Below are positions 34,246 to 43,236 of a stretch of 64,000 nt of DNA, piece after piece (position 1 is the stretch's first letter; each line of letters opens with the position of its first letter). The position numbers and the translations under genes were made by a program. Source of the DNA: Vulcanimicrobiota bacterium. Its GTDB lineage: Bacteria > Vulcanimicrobiota > Vulcanimicrobiia > Vulcanimicrobiales > Vulcanimicrobiaceae. The DNA is taken from NCBI GenBank assembly GCA_003151115.1, contig PLWS01000002.1, positions 372,001-436,000 on the forward strand. The letters are read 5' to 3'. Under the pieces are notes generated by a model. The model made no database searches. It was not told the DNA's origin and saw only the letters and a program-made list of their open reading frames with translations.

Positions 34246-35739
34246 TTACGCGTCGTAGTACAGATAGAACTCGTACGGATGCGGACGAATCTCTACCGGT
34301 TTGAGCTCGCGCTCGGTCTTGTAGGCGATCCACAGGTCGATGAAGTCTTGCGTGAAGACGCCCGTGTCGGTGAGGTAGTCGTGATCGTTGCGCAGCGCAT
34401 CGAGCGATTCACGGAGCGATCCCGGAACCGAGCGGATCTTCGCCGCTTTCTCGGGCGGCAGGTCGTAGATGTTTTCCTCGAGCGGTCCGAAGCCCGCGGC
34501 GACCGGATCGATTTTGCGCTTGATGCCGTCGAGCCCCGCGCAGAGCAGCGCGGAGAACGCGAGGTATGGATTGGCCGTCGGATCGGGCGGCCGGAACTCG
34601 AGGCGCTTGGCTTTAGGATTGCCTTGGAAGAACATCGGGATGCGGATCGCGGCCGAACGGTTGCGCGCCGAGAACGCAACGTTGACGGGCGCTTCGTAGT
34701 GCGGCACGAGACGCTTGTACGAGTTGGTGGTCGGCGCGCAGAACGCCATCAGCGAGTCGATGTGCGTGAGCAGGCCGCCGATGTAGTAGAGCATCGTCTG
34801 CGAACATTCGGCGTAGCCGTCCTTGTCGTAAAAGAGCGGCTCACCTTCGTTCCAGAGCGATTGATGCACGTGCATGCCGCTGCCGTTGTCGCCGAAGACC
34901 GGTTTGGGCATGAACGTCACGCTCTTGCCGTAGCGCGCCGCAACGCTGCGCACGACGTATTTGAACGTCATCAAGTTGTCGGCCGTTTTCAGCAGGGAGT
35001 CGAAACGAAAATCGATCTCGGCTTGGCCGGGCGCGCCCACTTCGTGGTGCTGCATCTCGACGTTGATGCCCCACTCTTTGAGGACCAGCGCGGTTTCAGC
35101 GCGGACGTCGGCGGTCGTATCCGCCGGTCCCGCCGGGAAATAGCCCTCCTTCGGGCGCAGCGTGTACCCGCGCGAGCCTTGTTCGGTTCCGCTGTTCCAA
35201 TGCGCTTCGTTCGAATCGATTTCGTAGAACGAACGGTTGGGCGAATTCTCGTACGAAACGCGATCGAAGTAATGGAACTCAGCCTCGGGTCCGAAGTAGG
35301 CCGTTGTGGCGATTCCGCTCGAGCGCAGGTACGCTTCGGCTTTGCGGGCGATGTTACGCGGGTCGCGGTGATACAACTCTTTGGCGATCGGATCGAAGAC
35401 GTCGCAGATCATCGAAAGCGTCGGAACGGCGCAGAAGCTGTCGACTTCCGCCGAATCGACGTCGGGCTTCAGAATCATGTCCGATTCGTGGATGGCCTGA
35501 AAACCGCGGATCGAGGAGCCGTCAAAGCCGATTCCGGCCGCCAATAAATCCTCGTCGATTTGATCGGCCGGCACGCTCGTGTGCTGCCAAGTTCCCGGAA
35601 CGTCGGTGAACTTGAAGTCCACCATCTTGATGCCTGTCTTTTTGATGTATTCTACGAGGGCTTTGGGCGAGCTCTTCCTTTGCACGCCGTTTCCGTTCGA
35701 CGAAACTGATCTTTTAAGCTCTCCGGCCGTGATTGCCAT
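34246..35739 (-). CDS. glnA: Glutamine synthetase, type I
   Basis: This 497-aa enzyme makes glutamine from glutamate, ammonia and ATP. Signatures are GFDGSSIRGFQ, the metal-binding PEAEFHYFD, VGAPGQAEIDFRF, FMPKPVFGDNGSGMHVHQS, and NRSAAIRIP. Y425 in NIYDLPPE corresponds to the adenylylation tyrosine of GSI-beta enzymes, so covalent control is likely. The start ATG 35739 has GGGAG 7 nt upstream. The 123 nt before it (35740-35862) form its leader and show no recognised riboswitch. Confidence 0.94.
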   Translation of the reverse strand: MAITAGELKRSVSSNGNGVQRKSSPKALVEYIKKTGIKMVDFKFTDVPGTWQHTSVPADQIDEDLLAAGIGFDGSSIRGFQAIHESDMILKPDVDSAEVDSFCAVPTLSMICDVFDPIAKELYHRDPRNIARKAEAYLRSSGIATTAYFGPEAEFHYFDRVSYENSPNRSFYEIDSNEAHWNSGTEQGSRGYTLRPKEGYFPAGPADTTADVRAETALVLKEWGINVEMQHHEVGAPGQAEIDFRFDSLLKTADNLMTFKYVVRSVAARYGKSVTFMPKPVFGDNGSGMHVHQSLWNEGEPLFYDKDGYAECSQTMLYYIGGLLTHIDSLMAFCAPTTNSYKRLVPHYEAPVNVAFSARNRSAAIRIPMFFQGNPKAKRLEFRPPDPTANPYLAFSALLCAGLDGIKRKIDPVAAGFGPLEENIYDLPPEKAAKIRSVPGSLRESLDALRNDHDYLTDTGVFTQDFIDLWIAYKTERELKPVEIRPHPYEFYLYYDA

Positions 35740-35862
35740 GCGCGTTCTCCCTTTAAAATAAAAAAGGGCCTTTTGACAATCTTGCCATGGACCGGCTCCG
35801 GGCGCCTTAGCCACCCGGTAAAAGGTTGGGGGCGCGGGTTATGCCGCGTGTCGAGCCGGGGG

Positions 35863-36633
35863 TCAGCTTGCTGAGGGGAAAATCCGGCGAGCCCCAGAGG
35901 CGGTGGCCACCGACTCCATTTTCAGACCGTAGGCCTGCTCGAGCAGAGCCGGCGTGAGCACCAGCTCTTTCTCCTCAAAGGCCAGAATGCCGCCGCCGGC
36001 CAGGAGCATCGCGCGGTCCGCATAGGCCGCGGCTTCATTCGGATCGTGCAGCACGCAGACGACCGATTTCCCAGCCTTCACTTGCCGGCGCAACAACGCG
36101 AGAATGTGCTGCGCGGCGCGCAGATCGAGATGGCTCGTCGGCTCGTCCAAAAAAAGCAGCGGTGCTTCCTGCGCGATCGCGAGCGCGATCCAAACGCGCT
36201 GCCGTTCGCCGCTTGAGAGCGTCGCAAATTCGCGATCGGCGAAGCTCTGCAGTTCGACGGCTTCGAGCGCGCCGGCAATCGCTTGCGCGTCTTGCGGTTC
36301 CGGCGTCCACTGCCACCAGCGGTGATGCGGATAACGTCCGGCTGCCACGACTTCGCGCACCGTCAAGCGATCCGCAAAGACGTCGTCGCTGGTGACGAAT
36401 GCGATAGCGCGGCTGCGTTCGGCCGGCGAGAACGCCGCGATTCCGCGCGAGTTGAGCGCGACGCTTCCGCCTTCCGCGGGGTGCAAGCCAGCCAGCGCGC
36501 GCAATAGCGTCGTCTTTCCGGCGCCGTTGCGCCCGAGAATGCCGACAAATTCGCCCGCGCCGATCTCGAATGACATGCTCGCAAGCAGCGGCTTTCCGCC
36601 AACACGCAGCGCTAGATCGCGAACCGCTATCAT
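35863..36633 (-). CDS. btuD: Vitamin B12 ABC transporter ATPase
   Basis: This 256-aa ABC ATPase of the FecE/BtuD type has Walker A GRNGAGKTT, the signature LSSGERQRVWIALAIAQ and Walker B LLFLDEPTSHLD. The start ATG 36633 overlaps the permease stop. Iron-siderophore ATPases look similar. The cobalamin riboswitch in front of the operon decides the substrate call. Confidence 0.85.
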   Translation of the reverse strand: MIAVRDLALRVGGKPLLASMSFEIGAGEFVGILGRNGAGKTTLLRALAGLHPAEGGSVALNSRGIAAFSPAERSRAIAFVTSDDVFADRLTVREVVAAGRYPHHRWWQWTPEPQDAQAIAGALEAVELQSFADREFATLSSGERQRVWIALAIAQEAPLLFLDEPTSHLDLRAAQHILALLRRQVKAGKSVVCVLHDPNEAAAYADRAMLLAGGGILAFEEKELVLTPALLEQAYGLKMESVATASGARRIFPSAS

Positions 36634-37613
36634 GCCGCTGCCGTGCGCCGGTCGCGAAGGTAGAGATAAAGAAACGCGGGGACGCCGATGAACGCCAGCA
36701 ATACGCCGATCGGAATCTCCGCCGGCGCGAACAGCGTGCGGCTCAGCGCATCGGCCACGATCGTCAGCGCCGCACCGAGCAAAGCCGATGCGGCCAGCAC
36801 GTAACGCGCATCGGATCCCACCATGCGCCGCGCGACGTGCGGCACGATCAGACCGACGAAGCCGATCGTGCCCGACAGCGTCACCGCCGAAGCGGCGAGC
36901 AAGGAAGATGAAGCGAGAATCGTCCACTGCGCGCGTCCGACGTCTACGCCGACCGCCGCGGCGCGCACATCACCCAAACGCAGCGCGTTGAGCGCCGGGG
37001 CGCTTAGGAAAGCCAGAATCGCGCCGAGCAACGCGTAGGGCGCCGCGAAAAACATGTCGCCCCACGAGCGTCCCGAGAGCGTGCCGGCGAGCCAACTCAC
37101 GATCGCGGGCGCGCTGCCGCCGCCTTGCACGCGCGTTAAGACCAGTGCGATGACCGCCGCGAAGAGCGACGAGAGCGAAACGCCCGCGAGGATCAGCCGC
37201 GTCGCATCCAAACTCGCGCCGCGCCGCGCTAGCGCCGCCACCGTCACCGCTGTCGCCAAGCCGGCCGCGAATCCGAGCGCCGGCACGGCTGCCGCTGCGA
37301 CGCCCGCCGAGATCGAAAGGACGATTGCAACCGCCGCGCCCGCGCTGACGCCGGTCAAATACGGATCGACCAGCGGGTTACGCAGCAATCCTTGCAGCAG
37401 CGCGCCTGCGATAGCGAGCGCCGCGCCGACAAACGCGCCGATCGCGATGCGCGGAAGCCGCAATTGCCAAACGATCGTCGCAACCTCGCCGCTGTTGGGA
37501 TGCAGCAGCGCGTTTCCAATCGCACCCGGCGAAAGCTCCGTTCCACCGACGAGCAGCGCTCCCGCCGCCACAGCGAGCAATCCGGCGGCAAGCGCTGCGA
37601 AGCGCAGGATCAT
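36630..37613 (-). CDS. btuC: Vitamin B12 ABC transporter permease
   Basis: This 327-aa FecCD-family membrane protein has about ten helices. It contains RLPRIAIGAFVGAALAIAGALLQGLLRNPLVDPYLTG-type residues and GTIGFVGLIVPHVARRMVG, the ATPase contact loop. It starts right after btuB. The substrate is inferred from the upstream riboswitch. Confidence 0.86.
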   Translation of the reverse strand: MILRFAALAAGLLAVAAGALLVGGTELSPGAIGNALLHPNSGEVATIVWQLRLPRIAIGAFVGAALAIAGALLQGLLRNPLVDPYLTGVSAGAAVAIVLSISAGVAAAAVPALGFAAGLATAVTVAALARRGASLDATRLILAGVSLSSLFAAVIALVLTRVQGGGSAPAIVSWLAGTLSGRSWGDMFFAAPYALLGAILAFLSAPALNALRLGDVRAAAVGVDVGRAQWTILASSSLLAASAVTLSGTIGFVGLIVPHVARRMVGSDARYVLAASALLGAALTIVADALSRTLFAPAEIPIGVLLAFIGVPAFLYLYLRDRRTAAA

Positions 37614-37614
37614 G

Positions 37615-39399
37615 CTAGCGCGTGGAGAGCTCGAACGCGAACGTGCGGCCGGGCATCGGGAATCCGCTCACCGCTTCGTAACGGGCGTTTCCGAGGTTGT
37701 ACGCGCGCAGCGTGAAGAGCACGTTCGGCGACGCCCGCAGCGAGAGATAAGCGTCGGCGCGGGTAAACGCCGCCGGTCCGTGCGCGCCGGCCGAGTGCAC
37801 CGACGCTCCCGCCGCCTCTACGACGCCCGCGCCGGCGTAATCCAAGCCGAGATTCGCAGTAAGGACGGGATCGTCGGGCAAGCGCGACTGCGCGTTGAGA
37901 TCCTGCGCGCGGTAGAGATCGGTGAGATTGAACGAAGCCGTGAAACCGCGCAGCGGCCGCGTCTTGGCGTCGAACGTCAAACCTTCGATCAGCGCATGCC
38001 CGATATTCTCCGGCGCGAAGATGAAATTTACCGGATCGATGAGCGTCGTAACGATCAAGTTGTTCGTGCGATTGCCGAACCATCCGATCGAGACGCCGCC
38101 CAGCACCGCCGAATCGACCAAGGTCAAGTCGGCGACTTTAGCGCGCTCGGGCTTGAGATCCGGATTTCCGAAGAATGGGAAGTACAGCTCGCTGGCATTT
38201 GGCGCGCGGAAAGCGGTCGCGATGTTCCCCTTGAGCGACGCTTCGCTCGATAAGCGAACGGCGAAACCGGCCGATGGCGAGAATTCACCGCCGAGCGAGC
38301 CGTCGCGCTCGCCGCGCACGCCCGCATACGCATTTCCCCAGCGCGTCGAGAACTTTTGCTGAACGTATGCAGCCGCTTGCGCTAAACTACTGGTCGAAAA
38401 CAAACCGCCTGCATCGCCGCGCACCGTTCCGCGAGACAGATCGATGCCGTATAGAAGCCGCCCGTTCTCACTGCTGACGACGTTTCGCGCATCGAGGCCA
38501 AGGCGGCTCTCCGTATCGAGCGACTGCACCGATTGGAAGCAGTTTGAATCGGTGTCTGCGTTGCATTCGAACGTGATCTGCTGGCGCGTTCCGCCGAACT
38601 GAATGGTCAATTCCGCCTGCGGCGTCCGGCGCGTGAGCGTGACGTTGGCGTCCGCGTTCAGATCGGTTTGACGCGAGGTGGGAGAAGTGAACTCCAGCGG
38701 TCCGGGCGCTCCGCCGCGATCGCTCGATAATCCCGCGCGCAACACGGCGTCGAACGAACCGATGCGCGCGCCGGCGTTAGCATGAAGCGCCGATACCTGG
38801 TAGTCGCTGTCGGGCCTTATCGAACCGTCGGAGAGTTCGAAATCGTTACGGGCGACGATCCGTGAGAATTGGATGTTTGGAGAGCGCAACTCGAACGAGC
38901 TGTCGCCGAGAGATCCGGTGCGAGCCGTTACGCCGTCTGCCGACTTGCGGTCGGTGATCACGTTGATGATGCCGCCAATCGCGCCGGTGCCGTACAGCGT
39001 CGAGCCGCCGCCTTCGACCAGCTCGATGCGGTCGACGCCGGTGGTCGGCATCGTGGCGAGCTCGACGGAGTTTGCGAACGAACCGGGCGCGGGCATGCCG
39101 TCGATCAGCACGAGCACTTGCGCGCTGTTCGTGCCGCGCACGCCGTACTGCGCGCTGCCGCCGATCGGTCCGTATGGTGAAAATTCGAACGCCGGCAAAC
39201 CTTCGAGCGCCTCGCCAACCGTGCGGTATCCGTGGCGTTCGATCTCTGCGCGTGTGACGATGTAGGTCGTGCGCGCGGCGTTATTGAGCGTTTCGTCGGT
39301 GCGATCGCTCGTGTAGACGTGAGCGATCTCCGGTAACGGCGAAGGCGAAGGCGACGCCGCGGCGGCGCCCAGTGTGATAACCAGAAGAAACGAGAACAT
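37615..39399 (-). CDS. btuB: TonB-dependent outer-membrane receptor, BtuB-like
   Basis: This 594-aa protein has a signal peptide (MFSFLLVITLGAAAASPSPS). Its plug domain carries RTVGEALEGLPAFEF, GVRGTNSAQVLVLIDGMP and RIELVEGGGSTLYGTGAIGGIINVITD, and a beta-barrel ends in the canonical FAFELSTR. It imports corrinoids across the outer membrane. The start ATG 39399 has AAGGG upstream; the longer frame runs into the riboswitch. It shares an operon with btuC and btuD. Confidence 0.9.
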   Translation of the reverse strand: MFSFLLVITLGAAAASPSPSPLPEIAHVYTSDRTDETLNNAARTTYIVTRAEIERHGYRTVGEALEGLPAFEFSPYGPIGGSAQYGVRGTNSAQVLVLIDGMPAPGSFANSVELATMPTTGVDRIELVEGGGSTLYGTGAIGGIINVITDRKSADGVTARTGSLGDSSFELRSPNIQFSRIVARNDFELSDGSIRPDSDYQVSALHANAGARIGSFDAVLRAGLSSDRGGAPGPLEFTSPTSRQTDLNADANVTLTRRTPQAELTIQFGGTRQQITFECNADTDSNCFQSVQSLDTESRLGLDARNVVSSENGRLLYGIDLSRGTVRGDAGGLFSTSSLAQAAAYVQQKFSTRWGNAYAGVRGERDGSLGGEFSPSAGFAVRLSSEASLKGNIATAFRAPNASELYFPFFGNPDLKPERAKVADLTLVDSAVLGGVSIGWFGNRTNNLIVTTLIDPVNFIFAPENIGHALIEGLTFDAKTRPLRGFTASFNLTDLYRAQDLNAQSRLPDDPVLTANLGLDYAGAGVVEAAGASVHSAGAHGPAAFTRADAYLSLRASPNVLFTLRAYNLGNARYEAVSGFPMPGRTFAFELSTR

Positions 39400-39442
39400 C
39401 GCAACCCTTTCCCTTTCGCGAGGCGGTTGTGTGTGCGTTTGC

Positions 39443-39595
39443 GCTGGTATCCTGACTCGCGGATCGTAGCCTCGTGCCCGTGCCTTCCCCCCAAAGGAGT
39501 GACATCGGGCGGCTCCCCGCCTACAGTGGCGCGACCGTGCCGGCATTCGACCGGCTTCCCGCGCACAAACGTGTATGGCGAGATACCGCGGTGCA
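39443..39595 (-). promoter_or_regulatory. Cobalamin riboswitch
   Basis: On the minus strand the sequence carries GGGAAGCCGGT, GCGCCACTGTAGGCGGGGAG and the B12 box AGTCAGGATACC (39457-39446), in the order and spacing of adenosylcobalamin riboswitches. It lies 44 nt before btuB and should repress uptake when B12 is plentiful. Confidence 0.93.
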
Positions 39596-39629
39596 GGCTA
39601 GGCTTCCTGGTCTTTGGAAGCTCGCGCGA

Positions 39630-40466
39630 GTGAAAAGAGCTTTGGTCGCGGCGATCCTGACGGCGGTTCTCGCCGGCTGCACTTCATCGAACGCGCCGCC
39701 GGCCGAAGGCGCGCGGCCGCGCATCGTTTCGCTCATCCCATCACTGACCGAAGACCTTTGCGCGATCGGCGCGGCGAAACAGCTGGTGGGCGTCTCGCAA
39801 TTCGGTTCGGGCATCGCCTGTGCGAAAGGCTTGCCGGAAGTTAACGATGCGTCGAGCGTCGATGCCGAAAAAATCGTCGCGCTGCATCCCGGCCTCGTCG
39901 TCGGCATTCCGTCGCAGGCGCGCGCGGTCTCGGCACTGCAACGAGCCGGTCTCAAAGTTTCGCTGCTGCGCGACGACACCTATACGGATTTGTTCGGCGA
40001 CATTACGAAACTCGGTTCGCTCAGCGGGCACCAAAGCGAAGCGAGCGCGCTGATTTCGAGATTGCGCGAGCGGACAAAAGAACTGCAAGCATCCGAACAC
40101 TTCGCACGGCGGCCGGCGGTCTTTGTGGTGCTGCAAACAAATCCAATCTGGACCGTTGGCCCCGGTTCGTATATCTCGTCGCTGATCTCGCTCGCAGGCG
40201 GGCGTAACGTCGTGACGGCGCTGCCGCAGACGTACGCGCAGTTCAGCGGCGAAGCCCTGCTGCGGCTCCAGCCCGATGCGCTCCTGGCCGCGCGCGACGC
40301 GCAGCTCGAACAGAGCGTCAGCCGCGAACCGTGGCGTTCCTTACTAGCGGTGCGCGCCAAGCGGCTGCTGATCGTGCCCAATCCGGATCTGCTTTATCGA
40401 CCCGGACCGCGCTACAACGAAGCCCTGTCATGGCTCATCGAACGCCTGCGTCCGATCGCGCGCTGA
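39630..40466 (+). CDS. btuF: Vitamin B12-binding lipoprotein
   Basis: This 278-aa protein has a lipobox LAGC and a type III periplasmic binding fold, with RIVSLIPSLTEDLCAIGA and GVSQFG near the start. It delivers B12 to BtuCD. It starts at GTG 39630 and is divergent from btuB. The DNA of the riboswitch therefore also has to hold its promoter, and it is not itself under the riboswitch. Its end overlaps the proposed hflX start. Confidence 0.85.
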   Translation: MKRALVAAILTAVLAGCTSSNAPPAEGARPRIVSLIPSLTEDLCAIGAAKQLVGVSQFGSGIACAKGLPEVNDASSVDAEKIVALHPGLVVGIPSQARAVSALQRAGLKVSLLRDDTYTDLFGDITKLGSLSGHQSEASALISRLRERTKELQASEHFARRPAVFVVLQTNPIWTVGPGSYISSLISLAGGRNVVTALPQTYAQFSGEALLRLQPDALLAARDAQLEQSVSREPWRSLLAVRAKRLLIVPNPDLLYRPGPRYNEALSWLIERLRPIAR

Positions 40467-42163
40467 CGACCGCGGCGCTCGTCGTCGCAGTAGACACAGA
40501 CGATCCCGCGCGTCCGATCGAACCGGAACTCGCCGAGCTGGAGGCGTTGGCCGCCGCGTCGGGAGTAAAAACCGCGGGACGAGTCGTGCAGCGCCGTGCG
40601 CGCGTCGATCCCGCAACGCTCGTCGGCACGGGAAAAGCGCAAGAGATTGCGGAGCTGGCGCGATCGCTGCGCGCCGGTTTAGTGCTGGTGCTCAACGACT
40701 TGCGGCCCAGACAGCGGAAGAACCTCGAGAAAATCATTCCGATTCCGATCGTCGACCGCACGATGCTGATTCTGGACGTCTTCGCGCGCCACGCGCGCAG
40801 CCGCGAAGGCAAGCTGCAAGTGGAACTCGCGCAGCTGCGCTATCGGCAGTCGAACCTGATCGGCGCCGGCGCCGATCTCTCGCGGCTGGGCGGCGGCATC
40901 GGCACTCGCGGCCCCGGCGAAACGAAGCTCGAAGTCGACCGGCGCGGCATTCAAGCGCGAATCAGCGTGCTGAACCGGCAGTTGGAAGAAGTGCGCCGTC
41001 AGCGCACGACGCGCCGCGGAAGCAACGGCCGCGAACCGCTGGCCGCACTCGTCGGTTACACGAACGCCGGCAAATCCTCGCTGCTCAACCGGTTGGCCCG
41101 ATCGCACGCGTTCGTTGCAGACCAGCCGTTCGCAACGCTCGATCCGACCGTGCGCCGCGTCTGGTTCGGCGAAGGCCAGTACGTCCGGATCGTCGATACC
41201 GTGGGTTTCATCACGGATCTCCCGAAAGATCTGCTCAACGCGTTTCGCGCGACGCTCGAGGAGTTAGAAGACGCCAAGTTGCTCGTTCACGTGGTCGACG
41301 CCGCCAATCCCGACTGGCCGCGGCAGATGACCGCCGTCGAGAACACGCTCGCTGCCTTACATTTGGAATCCAAGCGCTGCATCGTCGCGTTCAACAAGTG
41401 TGATGCGGTCGAGGAGGTACCACGCCGGGGAGAATCTATTGCCGTCAGCGCTCGGACCGGAACGGGCATCGCGCAATTGAAAGCGGCAATTGCCAGCGCG
41501 CTTTTGCTGCTGAGCGGATGCGCGCAGCCCAAACCGGCCGGCGATCCGTTCGTCGCCGCGGCGGCCAAACTGCGTCCCGCGACGATCTTGTTGACGATGA
41601 GCGTGCCGGGCGAAACGAAGAAGAGCGGCCCCGATACCGAGTATGCCAGCGGCGTCGTAGTCGCGAGCGGTAATTGGGGGAGCGACATCCTGACCGTGGA
41701 GCACGCGCTCGAAAATACGTGGAACCACGTCGCGACGATCGGCAACAAACGCCGGGTTCCGTTTCGCGTTATCGCGCGCGACGCCGATCTCGACGTCGCG
41801 CTAGTTCGCACCGCCGCCAAAAATCTTCCGGTCGCAACGCTTGGTTCCAGCGCCGATGCGCGTCAGGGCTCTTCGATCGGTTTGCTCGGCTATCCGATTC
41901 CGGATGAGTTCGATAACGAAGGCTTGGGACTCGCGACGTCGCTGAATTCCGGGCGCGTTTCCGCGCTGCGCCGCGGCGCGATCGAGGTGACGCTTCCGAT
42001 CGTCCCCGGTGAAAGCGGCGGCCCAGTGTTCTTAGCGGATACCGGGGAGGTGATCGGGATCGCCGAGTCGCGATTTGAAGACGAGCGCTCGATCGGGTTC
42101 GCGCTGCCCATCAACGACGCGAAGCGCTTCCTTCATAGGCACGACGCGGCCCACGGGTTTTAG
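40430..42163 (+). CDS. hflX: HflX-type GTPase fused in frame to a trypsin-like serine protease
   Basis: This 577-aa frame joins two proteins. Residues ~15-355 are HflX: GGGIGTRGPGETKLEVDRR in the glycine-rich ribosome-binding region, G1 GYTNAGKSS (~208), G3 DTVGF and G4 NKCD. HflX splits stalled ribosomes. Residues ~375-577 are a chymotrypsin-fold protease with H425 (LTVEHAL), D455 (DLDVALV) and S529 (GESGGP). At the join, codons 350-364 read LKAAIASALLLLSGC, a perfect lipoprotein signal, and codon 350 is TTG. The frame may therefore yield both an HflX and an exported protease. A true fusion would place a protease signal inside a cytoplasmic protein. Confidence 0.82.
   Translation: MAHRTPASDRALTTAALVVAVDTDDPARPIEPELAELEALAAASGVKTAGRVVQRRARVDPATLVGTGKAQEIAELARSLRAGLVLVLNDLRPRQRKNLEKIIPIPIVDRTMLILDVFARHARSREGKLQVELAQLRYRQSNLIGAGADLSRLGGGIGTRGPGETKLEVDRRGIQARISVLNRQLEEVRRQRTTRRGSNGREPLAALVGYTNAGKSSLLNRLARSHAFVADQPFATLDPTVRRVWFGEGQYVRIVDTVGFITDLPKDLLNAFRATLEELEDAKLLVHVVDAANPDWPRQMTAVENTLAALHLESKRCIVAFNKCDAVEEVPRRGESIAVSARTGTGIAQLKAAIASALLLLSGCAQPKPAGDPFVAAAAKLRPATILLTMSVPGETKKSGPDTEYASGVVVASGNWGSDILTVEHALENTWNHVATIGNKRRVPFRVIARDADLDVALVRTAAKNLPVATLGSSADARQGSSIGLLGYPIPDEFDNEGLGLATSLNSGRVSALRRGAIEVTLPIVPGESGGPVFLADTGEVIGIAESRFEDERSIGFALPINDAKRFLHRHDAAHGF
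41477..42163 (+). CDS. Possible separate product: lipoprotein serine protease from an internal TTG start
   Basis: Starting at TTG 41477, in frame with hflX, the product would be 228 aa with a short signal (MKAAIASALLLLSGC, lipidated C15) followed by a trypsin-like domain with a complete His-Asp-Ser triad. The ribosome site is poor (GGAACGGG, about 10 nt upstream). The signal-like segment makes an independent start plausible. The alternative is a real fusion. Confidence 0.45.
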   Translation: MKAAIASALLLLSGCAQPKPAGDPFVAAAAKLRPATILLTMSVPGETKKSGPDTEYASGVVVASGNWGSDILTVEHALENTWNHVATIGNKRRVPFRVIARDADLDVALVRTAAKNLPVATLGSSADARQGSSIGLLGYPIPDEFDNEGLGLATSLNSGRVSALRRGAIEVTLPIVPGESGGPVFLADTGEVIGIAESRFEDERSIGFALPINDAKRFLHRHDAAHGF

Positions 42164-43236
42164 TGGTGGGGCAGAATGGTCCGATCTCCGACCCATTGCA
42201 CCGGCGGTATCTCCAGCCAGCGCGCGAGCGTGTTGAGATGCACCGCGTAAGTTCGCCGTAAGTCATAGAAGCGCTTCCACGCATCGTCACCGCCGTTGCG
42301 CAGCTTGTATCCCACTTGCGTCAAGCGCTTGCAAGCAGCGTCAAACTCGGCGCGTTCGATTCCCGCGGCGCTCCCACTGTCCCGAAAGCCGAAGTAGTTG
42401 GTGAAATCGTGCGTTAGGTGCCGGCCGAGGTTGTACGCGACGTGCGCTTGGCCGCGAATCGCGTCGTCCACTTCAATGGTCGTTAATACCAGAGCCGATG
42501 CATCCAGCAGAGTGCCGAGCGTTCCCACCCACGATTCATAATCGTGGCTCGAACGAAAGAGCGTGAGGATCGGATAGGCCAGGTGACTTTCCATGACCTC
42601 GGCCATCCACGTTTGCCCATCGCGAAAAACTTGCGCCAAGTCGGGAACGATCGCGGCCTGCGCGTGCTCGATCAGCAAGCCGACGCCGCTCGGCGGAGCT
42701 CCGGCGCGCGCGCCCAGCGTGACGACGAATCTTTCGCGCTGTTGAAACGCCCCGAAGATCGAAAACAAGAACGTCGCGACGACGGCGACGACCGCCAAGC
42801 CGCACGCGCCCGCGGTCAGGGATAGCATGTGCGACAGTGTCGTCATTCCGACGATATCCCCGTATCCGATCGTCAGGAACGATGCGCCCGCAAAGTACAC
42901 GCACTCGGCAAACGATAAACCCTCCGGCCGCAGCTGGTCGCGGATACCGTAGAAGATCAAACCCCAGCCGGCGATCAGTAGCGCGACCCAAGTCGCCAAG
43001 TACACGACGAGCATGAGCGGCGCAAACGTGCCCAGGAAATTTTCGCGTTTGCGTTCGTTGCGATAGAGTAAATACGCAACCCAGGGCCAGATGCCCCAGC
43101 ATCCGCGGTTCAAATAGTGACTGACGCGGAGCACCGTGTTCTCGGCGCGCGGTACGATGACGCCTTGAAAGACGTCGCGCAGCGCGACGAGCACCAAGAA
43201 CAGGCCACCCGCAATCGCCAGCAGGTTGAGCGCCAC
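42160..43236 (-). CDS. Two-helix potassium channel-like protein
   Basis: This 358-aa protein has a first hydrophobic helix near 3-25, two more near 70-95 and 135-165, and a pore loop with the selectivity filter TIGYGD (~res 130). The C-terminal half is soluble and helical and not a known RCK domain. It should pass K+ across the inner membrane. It overlaps the hflX stop by 4 bp, tail to tail. Confidence 0.8.
   Translation of the reverse strand: MALNLLAIAGGLFLVLVALRDVFQGVIVPRAENTVLRVSHYLNRGCWGIWPWVAYLLYRNERKRENFLGTFAPLMLVVYLATWVALLIAGWGLIFYGIRDQLRPEGLSFAECVYFAGASFLTIGYGDIVGMTTLSHMLSLTAGACGLAVVAVVATFLFSIFGAFQQRERFVVTLGARAGAPPSGVGLLIEHAQAAIVPDLAQVFRDGQTWMAEVMESHLAYPILTLFRSSHDYESWVGTLGTLLDASALVLTTIEVDDAIRGQAHVAYNLGRHLTHDFTNYFGFRDSGSAAGIERAEFDAACKRLTQVGYKLRNGGDDAWKRFYDLRRTYAVHLNTLARWLEIPPVQWVGDRTILPHH

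Noticed and set aside
34279-35547. Long plus-strand frame opposite glnA
   Set aside because: It is an Arg-rich shadow of a high-GC gene. glnA on the minus strand has all catalytic motifs.
35740-35862. Possible glutamine riboswitch before glnA
   Set aside because: No match to the glnA RNA motif was seen. It has only a short G/C-rich stem and a small A/T hairpin.
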